A stretch of DNA of 64,000 bases from DATEDA01 sp963754305 (GTDB lineage Bacteria; Pseudomonadota; Gammaproteobacteria; Burkholderiales; SG8-39): NCBI GenBank assembly GCA_963754305.1, contig CAVWFR010000002.1, forward strand, positions 62,001-126,000. The letters run 5' to 3'. How positions within the stretch are numbered: the first letter of the stretch is position 1; each line of letters opens with the position of its first letter. A program made the position numbers and the translations under genes. Shown in pieces: positions 17,001 to 25,567 of the stretch. Under the pieces are notes generated by a model, which did no database searches, was not told where the DNA came from, and saw nothing but the letters and a program-made list of their open reading frames with translations.

Positions 17001-17969
17001 CTACAGCTTCCCCTTGGCCCCGATCGCCTCGATGATCGCGCTCCACTTCGCCTGCTCGGCGCGGACGAAGGCCGCGTACTCCTCGGGTGTGGTCGGCGAG
17101 GCGATGCCGCTCACCTTGGCGTACTGCTCGATCACCTCGGGCGACTTCAGCGCGGCGACGGCGGCGGCGTGGATCCGCTTGAGGACGTCGGGCGGCGTCG
17201 CGGCCGGCGCCACGAGGCCGTACCAGTTGTCGGAAAGGAATTTCGGATAGCCCAGCTCGGCGCTGGTCGAGATCTCCGGCAGCGACGGTGTGCGGCTCCC
17301 GCTCGTGATCACCAGCGCCTTGAGCGCGCCCGACCGGATGTGCGGGAGCAGCACCGGCACGTCGAAGATCCCCATCTGCACCTGGCCGCCGAGGAGATCC
17401 TGCACCGCCGGCGCCGCGCCCTTGTAGGGCACGTGCACCAGCTCGACCTTCGCCTCGACCTTCAGCAGCTCGCCCGCGAGATGCGTGATGCTACCCGAGC
17501 CCGCGGACCCGAAATTGACCTTGCCGGGATTGGCCTTCGCGTACGCCACGAGCTCGGCCAAGCTTCCCACCGGCAGCTTCGGATTCACCGCGAGCACCTC
17601 GGGCACGCGCACGACCAGCGTCACTAGCGCGAGGTCCTTGTTCGCGTCGTAGGGCATCTGCGCGAGCATGTACGGCGAGACGGCGAGGGCGGATCCGCTG
17701 TTGAGCGCCAGCAGGTAGCCGTCGGGCGGCGCCTTGGCCACCGCGTCGACGCCGAGCACGCCGCCCACGCCGGCCTTGTTCTCGATGATCACCGGCTGCC
17801 CGAGCTGCGCGCTCATGCCCTGCGCGAGCGCGCGTCCGAACAGATCCGCGGGACCTCCCGCCGGGAACGGCACGATGAGCCGGACGGGCTTCGACGGGTA
17901 GGCTTGCGCGAAGACGGCGCCGGTCGCGAGCGCCGCCATCGCGCCGATCAGAAGACGCAGGGATCTCAC
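17001..17969 (-). CDS. Bug-family tripartite tricarboxylate transporter receptor (1 of 5)
   Basis: A periplasmic binding protein of about 322 residues. The GTG at 17969 is chosen because GAGGAG lies 7 bases upstream and a signal peptide (LLIGAMAALATGAVFAQ) follows directly. Bug hallmarks: YPSKPVRLIVPFPAGGPAD, GQPVIIENKAGVGG, VPYKGAAPAVQDLLGGQVQ and a late EIS-SAELGYP block. Such receptors usually bind carboxylates or related small molecules for a TctAB permease, but no tctA/tctB lies in the window. It is divergent from another Bug gene at 18057 with only 87 bp between the starts. Confidence 0.88.
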   Translation of the reverse strand: MRSLRLLIGAMAALATGAVFAQAYPSKPVRLIVPFPAGGPADLFGRALAQGMSAQLGQPVIIENKAGVGGVLGVDAVAKAPPDGYLLALNSGSALAVSPYMLAQMPYDANKDLALVTLVVRVPEVLAVNPKLPVGSLAELVAYAKANPGKVNFGSAGSGSITHLAGELLKVEAKVELVHVPYKGAAPAVQDLLGGQVQMGIFDVPVLLPHIRSGALKALVITSGSRTPSLPEISTSAELGYPKFLSDNWYGLVAPAATPPDVLKRIHAAAVAALKSPEVIEQYAKVSGIASPTTPEEYAAFVRAEQAKWSAIIEAIGAKGKL

Positions 17970-18019
17970 TCGTCGCTCCTCCTCGTTCTCGATGGCCGGC
18001 ACGCCGGCTGCCGCCGCGG

Positions 18020-18046
18020 TGCATGGTATTGTCGCTCAACAACTGG
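18020..18046. promoter_or_regulatory. Repeated promoter-like element between divergent Bug genes
   Basis: A 21-bp block (18020-18040, core GGTATTGTCGCTCAAC) recurs exactly at 32087-32107, and similarity extends over about 33 bp with two mismatches. It ends 10 bases before the start of the plus-strand Bug gene. TGGTATTGT resembles an extended -10 box; read on the other strand it carries TTGAGC. In both places it lies between two divergent genes. Confidence 0.5.
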
Positions 18047-18056
18047 AGGAAAAGCG

Positions 18057-19031
18057 ATGACGGGGCTGCATGCATTCGCTGCTGCCGCGCTGGTCGCATG
18101 CGCAGCGTCCGCGCACGCGCAGCCGGCCGGTGCGGACTATCCGACGAAGCCGATCCGCATCATCGTCGGCTTCACCCCGGGCGGAGGCCCGGACATCACC
18201 GCGCGCTACGTCGCGCAGAAGCTCGCGGAGGCGTGGAAGCAGCAGGTCGTGGTCGAGAATCGTCCTGGCGCCGGCGGCACGCTGGCCGCGGCCTTCGTTG
18301 CCGGCGCGAGCCCGGACGGCTACACGCTGCTGTCGGTCTCCTCCGCGCACGCGGTCGCTCCGGCGATCTACCCAAAACTCGCCTACAACACGCAGCGGGA
18401 TCTCGCCGGGATCACGCTGAGCGCTGCCTCGAAATACCTGCTGGTGGTCCCGCCCTCGCTCGGACCGCGGACGGTTCCGGATCTGATCGCGATGGCGAAG
18501 GCGCGGCCCGGGCACCTCAACTTCGCTTCCGCGGGCGTGGGTAGCGGTACGCATTTCGCGGGCGAGCTGTTCAAGAGCATGGCCGCCGTCGACGTCGTGC
18601 ACGTGCCGTTCAAGGGCATTCCCGAGGCGCTCACCGAGACGGTGACCGGGCGCGTGCAGTTCTTCATGGCGCCGATCGCGAACGGGGTGAATCTCGTGAA
18701 GGACGGCCGGCTCGTCGCACTCGGCGTCTCCTCGGCGCAGCGCGACCCGCTGCTGCCGGAAGTGCCCACCATCGCCGAAGCGGGGGTGCCGGGCTACGAT
18801 TCGATCCTGTGGTTCGGGCTGCTCACCGCGAGCCGCACGCCGCGTCCGGTGATCGCGAAGCTGAACCGCGAGATCACGCGCATCCTGAGCGACCCGGAGG
18901 TGAAGTCGCGCTGGGCGCCGATGGGGCTCGACCCGCAACCCACGACGCCGGAGGCGTTCGACAAGCTGATCGCCGCCGACATCGCGACTTTCACCCGGCT
19001 CGCCAAGGCGGGGAGCATCAAGGCGGAGTAG
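18057..19031 (+). CDS. Bug-family tripartite tricarboxylate transporter receptor (2 of 5)
   Basis: A 324-residue periplasmic binding protein. A signal peptide runs to about residue 22 (ASAHAQ). Family blocks are YPTKPIRIIVGFTPGGGPD, VVENRPGAGGTLAA, HVPFKGIPEALTETVTGRVQ and LLPEVPTIAEAGVPGYD. GGAGGAAAAGCG gives a strong ribosome-binding site before the ATG at 18057. The next gene, an ABC exporter, begins with GTG one base after this stop codon, so translation is coupled. Ligand unknown, and no membrane subunits are nearby. Confidence 0.9.
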   Translation: MTGLHAFAAAALVACAASAHAQPAGADYPTKPIRIIVGFTPGGGPDITARYVAQKLAEAWKQQVVVENRPGAGGTLAAAFVAGASPDGYTLLSVSSAHAVAPAIYPKLAYNTQRDLAGITLSAASKYLLVVPPSLGPRTVPDLIAMAKARPGHLNFASAGVGSGTHFAGELFKSMAAVDVVHVPFKGIPEALTETVTGRVQFFMAPIANGVNLVKDGRLVALGVSSAQRDPLLPEVPTIAEAGVPGYDSILWFGLLTASRTPRPVIAKLNREITRILSDPEVKSRWAPMGLDPQPTTPEAFDKLIAADIATFTRLAKAGSIKAE

Positions 19032-19032
19032 G

Positions 19033-20952
19033 GTGGTCGGCGACAGCGACACCGGCGGCCGCGCGACGCCGTCGGCCGAGCCGCGGGTCCACCGGACCGA
19101 CCGTGCGGCCGCGGTGGCGAGCTCGTGGCGCGAGCGCTTCGGAGCGCTCCGCAACCTCCCGCCGTTCCTGAAGCTCGTCTGGCAGACGAGTCCGTGGCTG
19201 AGCGCGGCCAACCTCGGCGCCCGCTTCGTCCGCGCGTTCCTGCCGGTGGCGACGCTGTACGTCGGCAAGCTGATCATCGACGAGGTCCTCCGGCTCACCG
19301 GCACCGGGCACGCGCACGAGGGCCTCGGGGCATGGCTCGAGAGCGGGCTGCTCGACGCGCTCGCCTGGCTCATCGCCCTCGAGCTCGGCCTGGCCGTGCT
19401 GTCCGACCTGCTCGGCCGCCTCGTGTCGCTGCTCGATACGCTGCTCTCCGAGCGGTTCTCGAACGTCACGAGCATCCGGCTGATGGAGCACGCCGCGACC
19501 TTGGACCTCGAGGACTTCGAGGACAGCGAGCTGCAGGACCGGCTCGAGCGCGCCCGCCGGCAGACGGCCGGCCGCTCGTCGCTGCTCAGCCAGGTCTTCG
19601 GCCAGGCGCAGGACGTCGTCACGATCACGGCATTCGCGGTCGGGCTCGTGGCCTACGCGCCGTGGCTGATCGCCCTGCTCGCCATCGCCCTCGTCCCCGC
19701 GTTCATCGGCGAGGCGCACTTCAACGCCCAGACCTATTCGCTCAACTATGCCCGCGCCGCGGAACGGCGCGAACTCGACTACGTACGCCAGACCGGCGCG
19801 AGCGTCGAGACGGCCAAGGAAGTGAAAATCTTCGGGCTGAACACGTTCCTGATCGAGCGCTACCGTGCGCTCGCCGAGAGCTTCTACCGGGCGAATCGCC
19901 GGCTCGCCATCCGCCGCGCCGGCTGGGGCGGCTTGCTCGCCGCGGTCGGCACGATCGGGTACTACGCCGCCTACGGCTTCATCGCCTGGCGGACGCTGCA
20001 GGGCGATTTCACCATCGGCGATCTCACCTTCCTTTCGGGCTCCTTCCGCCGGCTCCACGCGCTGCTGGAAGGTCTCCTCTCCGGCTTCTCGCAGCTCGCC
20101 GGGCAGGCGCTCAACTTGGACGATCTCTTCTCCTTCTTCGAGGTCGAGCCCGAGATCGTCTCGCCGGTGAACGCGCGCGCGATTCCGAGGCCGATCCGCC
20201 AAGGGTTCACGTTCGAGGACGTCGGCTTCCGCTACCCCGGAGCGGAGCGCTGGGCGGTGCGGCACCTGAGCTTCACGCTGCACGCGGGGGAAGTGCTCGC
20301 GCTCGTCGGCGAGAACGGCGCGGGCAAGACCACGCTCGTGAAGCTCCTCGCGCGGTTGTACGACCCCGACGAGGGGCGCATCCTGCTCGATGGACATGAT
20401 CTGCGCGAGTACGACCTCGACGCTCTCCGCGCCGATGTCGGGGTGATCTTCCAGGACTTCGTGCGCTATCACCTGACCGCGGCGGAGAACATCGCCGTCG
20501 GACGCATCGACGCGCGCACCGATCGGCCGCGCATCGTCGACGCCGCGAAGCGCGGCCTCGCCGACGAGGTGATCCGGCGACTGCCCGCCGGCTACGATCA
20601 GATCATCGGGAAGCGTTTTCGCACCGGCGTGGAGTTGTCGGGCGGCGAGTGGCAGAAGATCGCGATCGCGCGCGCCTACATGCGCGATGCGCAGCTCCTG
20701 ATCCTCGACGAGCCGACCGCGGCGCTCGACGCGCGCGCCGAGTTCGAGGTGTTCCAGCGCTTCAAGGAGCTGAGCGCGGGCCGGACGGCGGTGCTGATCT
20801 CGCACCGCTTCTCGAGCGTGCGGATGGCCGATCGAATCCTGGTCCTGGTCGACGGCGAAATCGAGGCGGCCGGCACCCACCGCGAGCTGATGGCGCAGCG
20901 CGGGCGCTATGCGGAGCTGTTCGAGCTGCAGGCGGCGGGATATAGGGCGTAA
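19033..20952 (+). CDS. ABC transporter, fused permease and ATPase (exporter type)
   Basis: The 639-residue half-transporter has an N-terminal membrane domain of about six helices and a C-terminal ATPase. Visible motifs: Walker A GENGAGKTT, Q-loop GVIFQDF, signature LSGGEWQK, Walker B LLILDEPTAALD and the H-loop ISHRF. The layout resembles MsbA/lipid- or peptide-exporter proteins and is expected to work as a homodimer in the inner membrane. The GTG start at 19033 directly follows the Bug gene stop. No partner half-transporter or membrane-fusion protein is seen. The stop codon is the first part of a three-unit tandem repeat. Confidence 0.88.
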   Translation: MVGDSDTGGRATPSAEPRVHRTDRAAAVASSWRERFGALRNLPPFLKLVWQTSPWLSAANLGARFVRAFLPVATLYVGKLIIDEVLRLTGTGHAHEGLGAWLESGLLDALAWLIALELGLAVLSDLLGRLVSLLDTLLSERFSNVTSIRLMEHAATLDLEDFEDSELQDRLERARRQTAGRSSLLSQVFGQAQDVVTITAFAVGLVAYAPWLIALLAIALVPAFIGEAHFNAQTYSLNYARAAERRELDYVRQTGASVETAKEVKIFGLNTFLIERYRALAESFYRANRRLAIRRAGWGGLLAAVGTIGYYAAYGFIAWRTLQGDFTIGDLTFLSGSFRRLHALLEGLLSGFSQLAGQALNLDDLFSFFEVEPEIVSPVNARAIPRPIRQGFTFEDVGFRYPGAERWAVRHLSFTLHAGEVLALVGENGAGKTTLVKLLARLYDPDEGRILLDGHDLREYDLDALRADVGVIFQDFVRYHLTAAENIAVGRIDARTDRPRIVDAAKRGLADEVIRRLPAGYDQIIGKRFRTGVELSGGEWQKIAIARAYMRDAQLLILDEPTAALDARAEFEVFQRFKELSAGRTAVLISHRFSSVRMADRILVLVDGEIEAAGTHRELMAQRGRYAELFELQAAGYRA

Positions 20953-20988
20953 CTGCGGGGCGGAACTGCGGGGTGTAACTGCGGCGCG
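20950..20988. repeat. Three 13-bp tandem repeats at the end of the ABC gene
   Basis: Units TAACTGCGGGGCG, GAACTGCGGGGTG and TAACTGCGGCGCG run head to tail from 20950 to 20988. The first unit contains the TAA stop codon of the ABC transporter gene, and a decayed fourth unit (TGAACCGCAGG) follows. Confidence 0.7.
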
Positions 20989-21027
20989 TGAACCGCAGGA
21001 TGCGAACGCCGCGACGGCCGCGACACC

Positions 21028-21870
21028 CTAGTCGAGCCGATATCCCTTGCTGCGCACGAACGCGCCGAAGTCCGCCCGCTGGACCTCGCTGTACTGCCTG
21101 AACTTGTCCTCGGTCCAGCCGTAGCGGGCCACGGTGCCGAAGCGCTCGGCCTGGCGCTGGCGCCGGTACGGGCGGTCGCGGATGCGCCGCTCGTCGTAGG
21201 CATCGAGTTCGCCCTCGACCCGCGACGCATCGTAGCGGTCCGTGTGCACCGTCGCGGTCAGCGCGAGCCGCGGACTGAACGGCTCGTTCGCTTCGGCAAA
21301 CCCGAGCGTCAGCCCGGCAATCGGAAACACGTGCTCGGGCAGCTCGAGCAGCTCGGCGATCGTCGTCGGGTGGTTGCGGACCTCGCTGATCGGACATGAC
21401 CCGAGCCCGGCCAGCGCCGCCGCCTGGACGAAGGCCGACAGAACGATCGCGCCGTCGATCGCGGCGTTGAAGAACGCGTCTAGGTGCTCGTTCGGAAATG
21501 CGACGCCGCGCCGCGCGAAGATCCTCCGCAGCCGCGAGCCGTCGCCGCAGAACACCAGCAGCTCGGGCGCGCCGGCGATCCACGGCGAACCCGGCAGCAG
21601 CGCGTGAATTACCGCCCGCTTGTCCGCGGAGCTGACCCGTACGATGGTCGCCTGCTGCAGGTCGCTCTTGGTCGGCGACGCCAGCGCGGTCGCGCACAGC
21701 AGCCGGAACAGGTTCTCCGGCACCGGGCCCGGGCGATAACGGCGGCAGACCGAGCGTTCGTTCATCACCGCGAGCGCATCGGCGCCCGTTGCGTTCGTGC
21801 CGGCGTCGATCGCCTCGCCGTAGCGGCGCAGCGTAGCGGCGGCGATACGATCGGAAGACGAAACGTTCAT
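21028..21870 (-). CDS. Nitroreductase family protein
   Basis: A 280-residue FMN-dependent nitroreductase-like protein. Family features are NERSVCRRYRPGPVPE (phosphate-binding arginines of the FMN site), SPTKSDLQQA, and LSAFVQAAALAGLGSCPISEVR followed by IAGLTLGFAEA. The ATG at 21870 has AGGAG nine bases upstream. Substrates of the family range from nitroaromatics to quinones. Its start faces the tRNA-Asn fragment at 21901, so any promoter must overlap that fragment. Confidence 0.85.
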   Translation of the reverse strand: MNVSSSDRIAAATLRRYGEAIDAGTNATGADALAVMNERSVCRRYRPGPVPENLFRLLCATALASPTKSDLQQATIVRVSSADKRAVIHALLPGSPWIAGAPELLVFCGDGSRLRRIFARRGVAFPNEHLDAFFNAAIDGAIVLSAFVQAAALAGLGSCPISEVRNHPTTIAELLELPEHVFPIAGLTLGFAEANEPFSPRLALTATVHTDRYDASRVEGELDAYDERRIRDRPYRRQRQAERFGTVARYGWTEDKFRQYSEVQRADFGAFVRSKGYRLD

Positions 21871-21900
21871 CGCGGAAAGCTCCTGTCCCGTTCGAGGTCC

Positions 21901-21943
21901 ATTAATCCACAGGTCGTGGGTTCGATCCCTACTCGGGGAGCCA
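21901..21943 (+). tRNA. 3' fragment of a tRNA-Asn gene (integration scar)
   Basis: The sequence runs from the anticodon-loop side (TTAATCC) through the variable loop to a complete T arm (GTGGG-TTCGATC-CCTAC, five pairs with one G-U) and the acceptor 3' strand TCGGGGAGCCA with encoded CCA. This matches bacterial tRNA-Asn. The acceptor and D arm that should precede it are absent; the nitroreductase start lies there instead. Such 3' ends are typical attachment sites left when an element inserts into a tRNA gene. Confidence 0.75.
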
Positions 21944-21952
21944 AGAAACACA

Positions 21953-21985
21953 ACGGGTTAGCGATGAGTTGGCCCGTTTTCTCTT
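21953..21985 (+). terminator. Rho-independent terminator after the tRNA fragment
   Basis: A stem of ten pairs (ACGGGTTAGC with GTTGGCCCGT, three G-U pairs) around loop GATGA is followed by TTTTCTCTTCT. It begins 10 bases after the CCA end, where a tRNA gene normally has its terminator. Confidence 0.6.
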
Positions 21986-22010
21986 CTGCATCGTAAGGAA
22001 AATGTAAGAA

Positions 22011-22033
22011 GTTTCCCTACGTTCTCCCTCGCC
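22011..22033. repeat. Left inverted repeat flanking the toxin-antitoxin module
   Basis: The reverse complement of this 23-base block matches 22603-22626 with about two differences and one extra A (shared core AACGTAGGGAAA). It overlaps the stop codon of the toxin gene. Just outside, GTAAGGAAAATGTAAG (21993-22008) parallels GTAGGGAAAACGTAGG (22616-22631), all differences being transitions. These may be recombinase arm sites or element ends. Confidence 0.6.
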
Positions 22034-22310
22034 AATACCCAGGCCGTCGGCTCTGATGAGCGATGGCGACGATCACCACCGACTTTGGGTCTCGCCGGTA
22101 GACGATCGCGTAGGGAAACCGGCCAACCAGCATACGCCGCCGCGAACGGCCCACCGGCGACCCTGCATCGGGGTACTCGCGGATCAAAGAGATCGTGCGA
22201 GTGACTTCGCTTGCAAACGCTTTGCCGAGGCCAGGTCGTCGCGCTTCGTAGTAATCCGCAGCATCGGCCAGTTCGGCCTCTGCGTCAGGATGGAAGGAAT
22301 ACGCAATCAA
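22017..22310 (-). CDS. ParE/RelE-family toxin
   Basis: A 97-residue toxin of the ParE/RelE superfamily: YSFHPDAEAELADAADYYE at the N-terminus, then RFPYAIVYRRD and VIVAIAHQSRRPGYW at the end, the usual ParE-type finish. ParE toxins poison DNA gyrase and RelE types cleave mRNA; the target here is not known. The TTG start at 22310 overlaps the antitoxin TGA, the usual coupling in such pairs, and no ATG is available in frame. Its stop codon lies inside a flanking inverted repeat. Confidence 0.82.
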   Translation of the reverse strand: MIAYSFHPDAEAELADAADYYEARRPGLGKAFASEVTRTISLIREYPDAGSPVGRSRRRMLVGRFPYAIVYRRDPKSVVIVAIAHQSRRPGYWRGRT

Positions 22311-22537
22311 CGCAGGCGGTGACGCAGCCGCTCGAGAACCTCGTCTCCGCGGAGAAGCTGCACCTCGCCTCGTTCGATCTGCCCCAAACGACGCTCGACC
22401 TCGATCCGCCAAGCCTCTTCGACATCAGCGTCTGGCGGCCCGTCGAGCGATTCGATAAGCGCCAAGGCCAGCTCGGCTCGCTCTAGTTCGGAGAGCTGCG
22501 CTGCCTTCTCTTTGATGTCCTCGAACGTGGTCGACAT
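22307..22537 (-). CDS. Addiction module antitoxin, TIGR02574-like family
   Basis: A 76-residue acidic protein: FEDIKEKAAQLSELERAELALALIESL, then EEAWRIEVERRLGQIERGE. This is the pattern of the small addiction-module component family found upstream of ParE/RelE toxins; it wraps the toxin and is degraded under stress. The ATG at 22537 gives the usual length. It is transcribed first, overlapping the toxin by 4 bases. Confidence 0.85.
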   Translation of the reverse strand: MSTTFEDIKEKAAQLSELERAELALALIESLDGPPDADVEEAWRIEVERRLGQIERGEVQLLRGDEVLERLRHRLR

Positions 22538-22602
22538 ACTCGGACCCCATCTCACGAACGCTCCTGGGATTATACGCAACCAATGCCGGGACCCCACCTA
22601 CC

Positions 22603-22633
22603 GGCGAGAGTGAACGTAGGGAAAACGTAGGGG
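22603..22633. repeat. Right inverted repeat and direct repeats flanking the toxin-antitoxin module
   Basis: GGCGAGAGTGAACGTAGGG and the following AAAAC mirror the left repeat at 22011-22033. ACGTAGGG occurs twice here (22614-22621 and 22626-22633). The MFS gene starts about 110 bases further on. See the left repeat for the comparison. Confidence 0.6.
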
Positions 22634-22743
22634 ACTCGGCGGTTTTCCCGTGCTTCCGCTAATGAGGGCGGGCCGAAAACGACAACTTGGGTTAGTGTCA
22701 TCCCGCTGTCGCGGTTCCGCGCCGTTCATTCGAGGCCAGTTCG

Positions 22744-24021
22744 TTGTCCGATCCGCAATCCGGCGCCGCGGCGCCTGCCGTCCCGCCGCAGTCGTTCGCC
22801 GCGCTCCGCCACCCGGGCTTCCGCGTCTACTTCGCCACCGGCGCGCTGGCGATGATGGCCGACAGCATCGAGCATGTCATCAGCTACTGGATCATGTTCC
22901 AGAAGTTCCAGTCGCCGGCGCTCGGCGGATTCGCCATGCTGTCGCACTGGCTGCCGTTTCTCTTTTTCTCGCTGTACTCCGGGGCGCTCGCCGACCGCTT
23001 CGACCCGCGGCGGATCATCCAGATCGGCATGGTGCTCTTCATGGCGGCCTCGCTCGGCTGGGGCGTGCTGTTCCTGACCGACTCGCTCGAGATGTGGCAC
23101 GCGATGGTGCTGCTCGTGGTGCACGGGTTCGCCGGCGTGCTCTGGCATCCGGCGGGGCAGCTCCTGATCCATGACATCGTCGGCCCGACCCACCTCCAGA
23201 GCGCGGTGCGACTCTCCGTCACCTCGCGCTGGCTCGGCGTGCTGCTCGGGCCGGCGGTCGGAGGCGGCATCCTGCTCGCGTTCGGGCCGGCGTACGGCAT
23301 CCTGCTGAACGTCGTGTTCTACGTGCCGCTCCTGTGGTGGCTCTGGAAGGCGCCCTACGGCCCGCGCTTCCGCAAGGAGAAGGCGCCGGCGCGCGCCGTA
23401 CGCGGTCTGGCCGACATCCTGTCCACCGTGCGCGAGATCGCCGGCAACCGCACGATCGCTTCCATGATCCTGCTCGCGAGCGGCGCGTCGCTCTTCATCG
23501 GCAGCGGCTATCAGCCGCAGATGCCGGAGTTCGCGCACGACCTCGGGCACGGCGATCCGGGCGTCGCGTACACGGCGCTCCTCGCGTCCGACGCGGCGGG
23601 TGCGCTGACGGCCGGGCTGGTGTTGGAAAGCCGCGGCCTGCTGCAGGCGCGCCCGCGCACCGCGTTCGTGCTCGCGATGCTCTGGTGCCTCGCGATCGGC
23701 GGGTTCGCCGCGTCCACCCACTACGGCCTCGCACTTGCGCTGCTCTTCGCTGCCGGGTTCTTCGAGCTGTCGTTCAACACCATGGCGCAGACGCTGGTGC
23801 AGCTGCGGGCGCCGCCCCACCTCCGCGGCCGCGTGATCGGCCTGTACCAGATGGGCGCGCTCGGGCTGCGCGCCTTCAGCGGCGTCACGATCGGCATCGT
23901 CGGCGGCCTGATCGGCGTCCACTGGTCGCTCGCGCTTTCGGCGATGATGCTGCTGACCGTCATCACCGGCTTGCTCGCGTTCACGCTGCGGTCCGTGGAC
24001 CGGGAGGGGAAAAGAGGATGA
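22744..24021 (+). CDS. MFS transporter, enterobactin-exporter-like (DHA3 type)
   Basis: The 425-residue protein has about twelve membrane helices. The loop between helices 2 and 3 carries GALADRFDPRRI, the main MFS motif. The opening FAALRHPGFRVYF is typical of EntS-like exporters. Start is TTG at 22744; the next ATG would remove the first helix, so TTG is preferred. The last codons overlap the start of the Bug receptor gene (ATGA), so both are one transcript. Substrate unknown. Confidence 0.82.
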   Translation: MSDPQSGAAAPAVPPQSFAALRHPGFRVYFATGALAMMADSIEHVISYWIMFQKFQSPALGGFAMLSHWLPFLFFSLYSGALADRFDPRRIIQIGMVLFMAASLGWGVLFLTDSLEMWHAMVLLVVHGFAGVLWHPAGQLLIHDIVGPTHLQSAVRLSVTSRWLGVLLGPAVGGGILLAFGPAYGILLNVVFYVPLLWWLWKAPYGPRFRKEKAPARAVRGLADILSTVREIAGNRTIASMILLASGASLFIGSGYQPQMPEFAHDLGHGDPGVAYTALLASDAAGALTAGLVLESRGLLQARPRTAFVLAMLWCLAIGGFAASTHYGLALALLFAAGFFELSFNTMAQTLVQLRAPPHLRGRVIGLYQMGALGLRAFSGVTIGIVGGLIGVHWSLALSAMMLLTVITGLLAFTLRSVDREGKRG

Positions 24022-24999
24022 AAGCACTTCGGGGGAGGAAAGCACTCGGCTATGCATTGTGTGCGGCCGTCGCGCTGGCGCTGCTGCCGGCCGCGGCCCA
24101 GGAGTACCCGACGAAGCCGGTGCGGCTCATCGTCGGCTTCCCGCCCGGCGGCGCGACCGACCTCGTGGCGCGCCTCGTCCAGCCGAAGCTCGCGCAGGCG
24201 TTCAAGCAGGAGATCATCGTCGACAACCGCGCGGGTGCGAACGGCGTCATCGGCGCGGAGCTCGCCGCCAAGGCCCCGCCGGACGGCTACACCCTCCATC
24301 TCGCCACCCTGGCGGCGCTGACGATCAGCCCGGCCATCGGCAAGGTCCCCTACGATCCGCTCAAGGACTTCACTCCGATTGCCCGCGTAGTCGAGCTGCA
24401 GAACATCTTCATCGTCCTGCCCGCGCTGCAAGTGACCAGCATCGGCGATCTGGTCGCGCTCGCGCGATCGAAGCCGGGCGCGCTCAACTACGCCAGCTCC
24501 GGCACCGGCAGCACCGGCCATCTTTCCGGAGAGCTGCTGCGGAGCATGGCCGGTATCGACATGGTGCACGTCCCCTACAAGGGCGGCGGGCCGGCCCTGA
24601 CCGACTTCCTCGCCGGCCAGGTCGACATCTTCGTCGCGATCGTCTCGACCGCCGTGCCGTACGTGAAGAGCGGCAAGGCACGCGCGCTCGCGGTGACCGG
24701 GCAACAAGCGCGCCGACGCGCTGCCCGACGTGCCGACGGTCGCCGAAAGCGGGATCGCGGGTTACGAGTCGACGAACTGGTACTGCCTCGTGGGACCGGC
24801 CAACCTGCCGCGGCCGATCGTCGACCGCTGGCACCGGGAGATCGTCGCGGTGCTCGATCAGCCCGATATCAAGCAGGCGCTCCTCGAGCGCGGGATCGAT
24901 GCGGCGCCGAGCTCACCGAGCGAGCTGGCGGCCTATCTCCGGAGCGAATCGGTCAAGTGGTCGCGGGTGGCGAAGGCGGCGGGGGTGCAGGCGAACTGA
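24018..24999 (+). pseudogene. Bug-family receptor (3 of 5), single frameshift near 24700
   Basis: The first 227 codons are a normal Bug receptor: signal peptide to about residue 22, YPTKPVRLIVGFPPGGATD, VDNRAGANGVIGAELAAKAPPDGYT, HVPYKGGGPALTDFLAGQVD. After ALAVTG the frame is lost at a GGGC run (24699-24702). The remaining quarter continues in the next frame as DVPTVAESGIAGYEST and SVKWSRVAKAAGV to the stop at 24999. One base explains the break. Either a recent mutation or a sequence error. The GAGG before the ATG lies in the end of the MFS gene. Confidence 0.85.
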
Positions 25000-25086
25000 C
25001 GGCGGGCACCCTGAGGTCGGTGACCCGGGCACGGCGAATATCGCAGTGTCAGCGCCGCCGGTCTCGACGACGCGCGTGCCGTGCGG

Positions 25087-25506
25087 TCAGCCGGCGGATT
25101 GCGGCTGCGTCTCGAAGTGCTCTTCGACGATCCTCAGGGTCCCATCCGATTGACGCCCGATCACCATGAAGTAGTCCCGATCCCAATAGCATTTCAGTAC
25201 CGAGTATCGATCCGCGCGAACCCGGGCGAGATCTCCGGCGGACTCGGTGCGGACGTTCTTGAATTCGCTGCGGTCGCCCTTTGCCTTCGCGGCGGGCATC
25301 ACCGCGCGGAGCATGCTTTTCCATTGAGCACCGGACATTTCGATCGTTCGATCCTGACTGGCGACCGGGTAGCGGCGCAGGCTGGCTATCCGCGTCGTGT
25401 CCAGGTAAAGATCCGCGACGGCGGTGTCGTACGCATCGCTCAGCTGAACGTAGCGTTCGAAGAATCTCCTGGCATCTTCCGGACTGACGCTTTGACTCTG
25501 GGCCAC
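25087..25506 (-). CDS. Hypothetical protein, probably 5'-truncated by an IS remnant
   Basis: A 139-residue product from the first available start (GTG at 25506) that matches no family I recognise; it reads as a soluble helical protein with many charged residues (DARRFFERYVQLSDAYD, FKNVRTESAGDLARVRADRYSV, DRDYFMVIG). The frame stays open upstream as LLGTGLHGERPDAQRIERLPG up to 25567, where IS1111-like sequence begins. That looks like the end of a signal peptide plus mature start, so the original N-terminus was probably cut off by the IS. There is no ribosome-binding site before the GTG. Confidence 0.5.
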   Translation of the reverse strand: MAQSQSVSPEDARRFFERYVQLSDAYDTAVADLYLDTTRIASLRRYPVASQDRTIEMSGAQWKSMLRAVMPAAKAKGDRSEFKNVRTESAGDLARVRADRYSVLKCYWDRDYFMVIGRQSDGTLRIVEEHFETQPQSAG

Positions 25507-25567
25507 GCCCGGAAGCCGTTCGATCCGCTGCGCGTCTGGGCGCTCGCCGTGCAGTCCCGTCCCGAGT

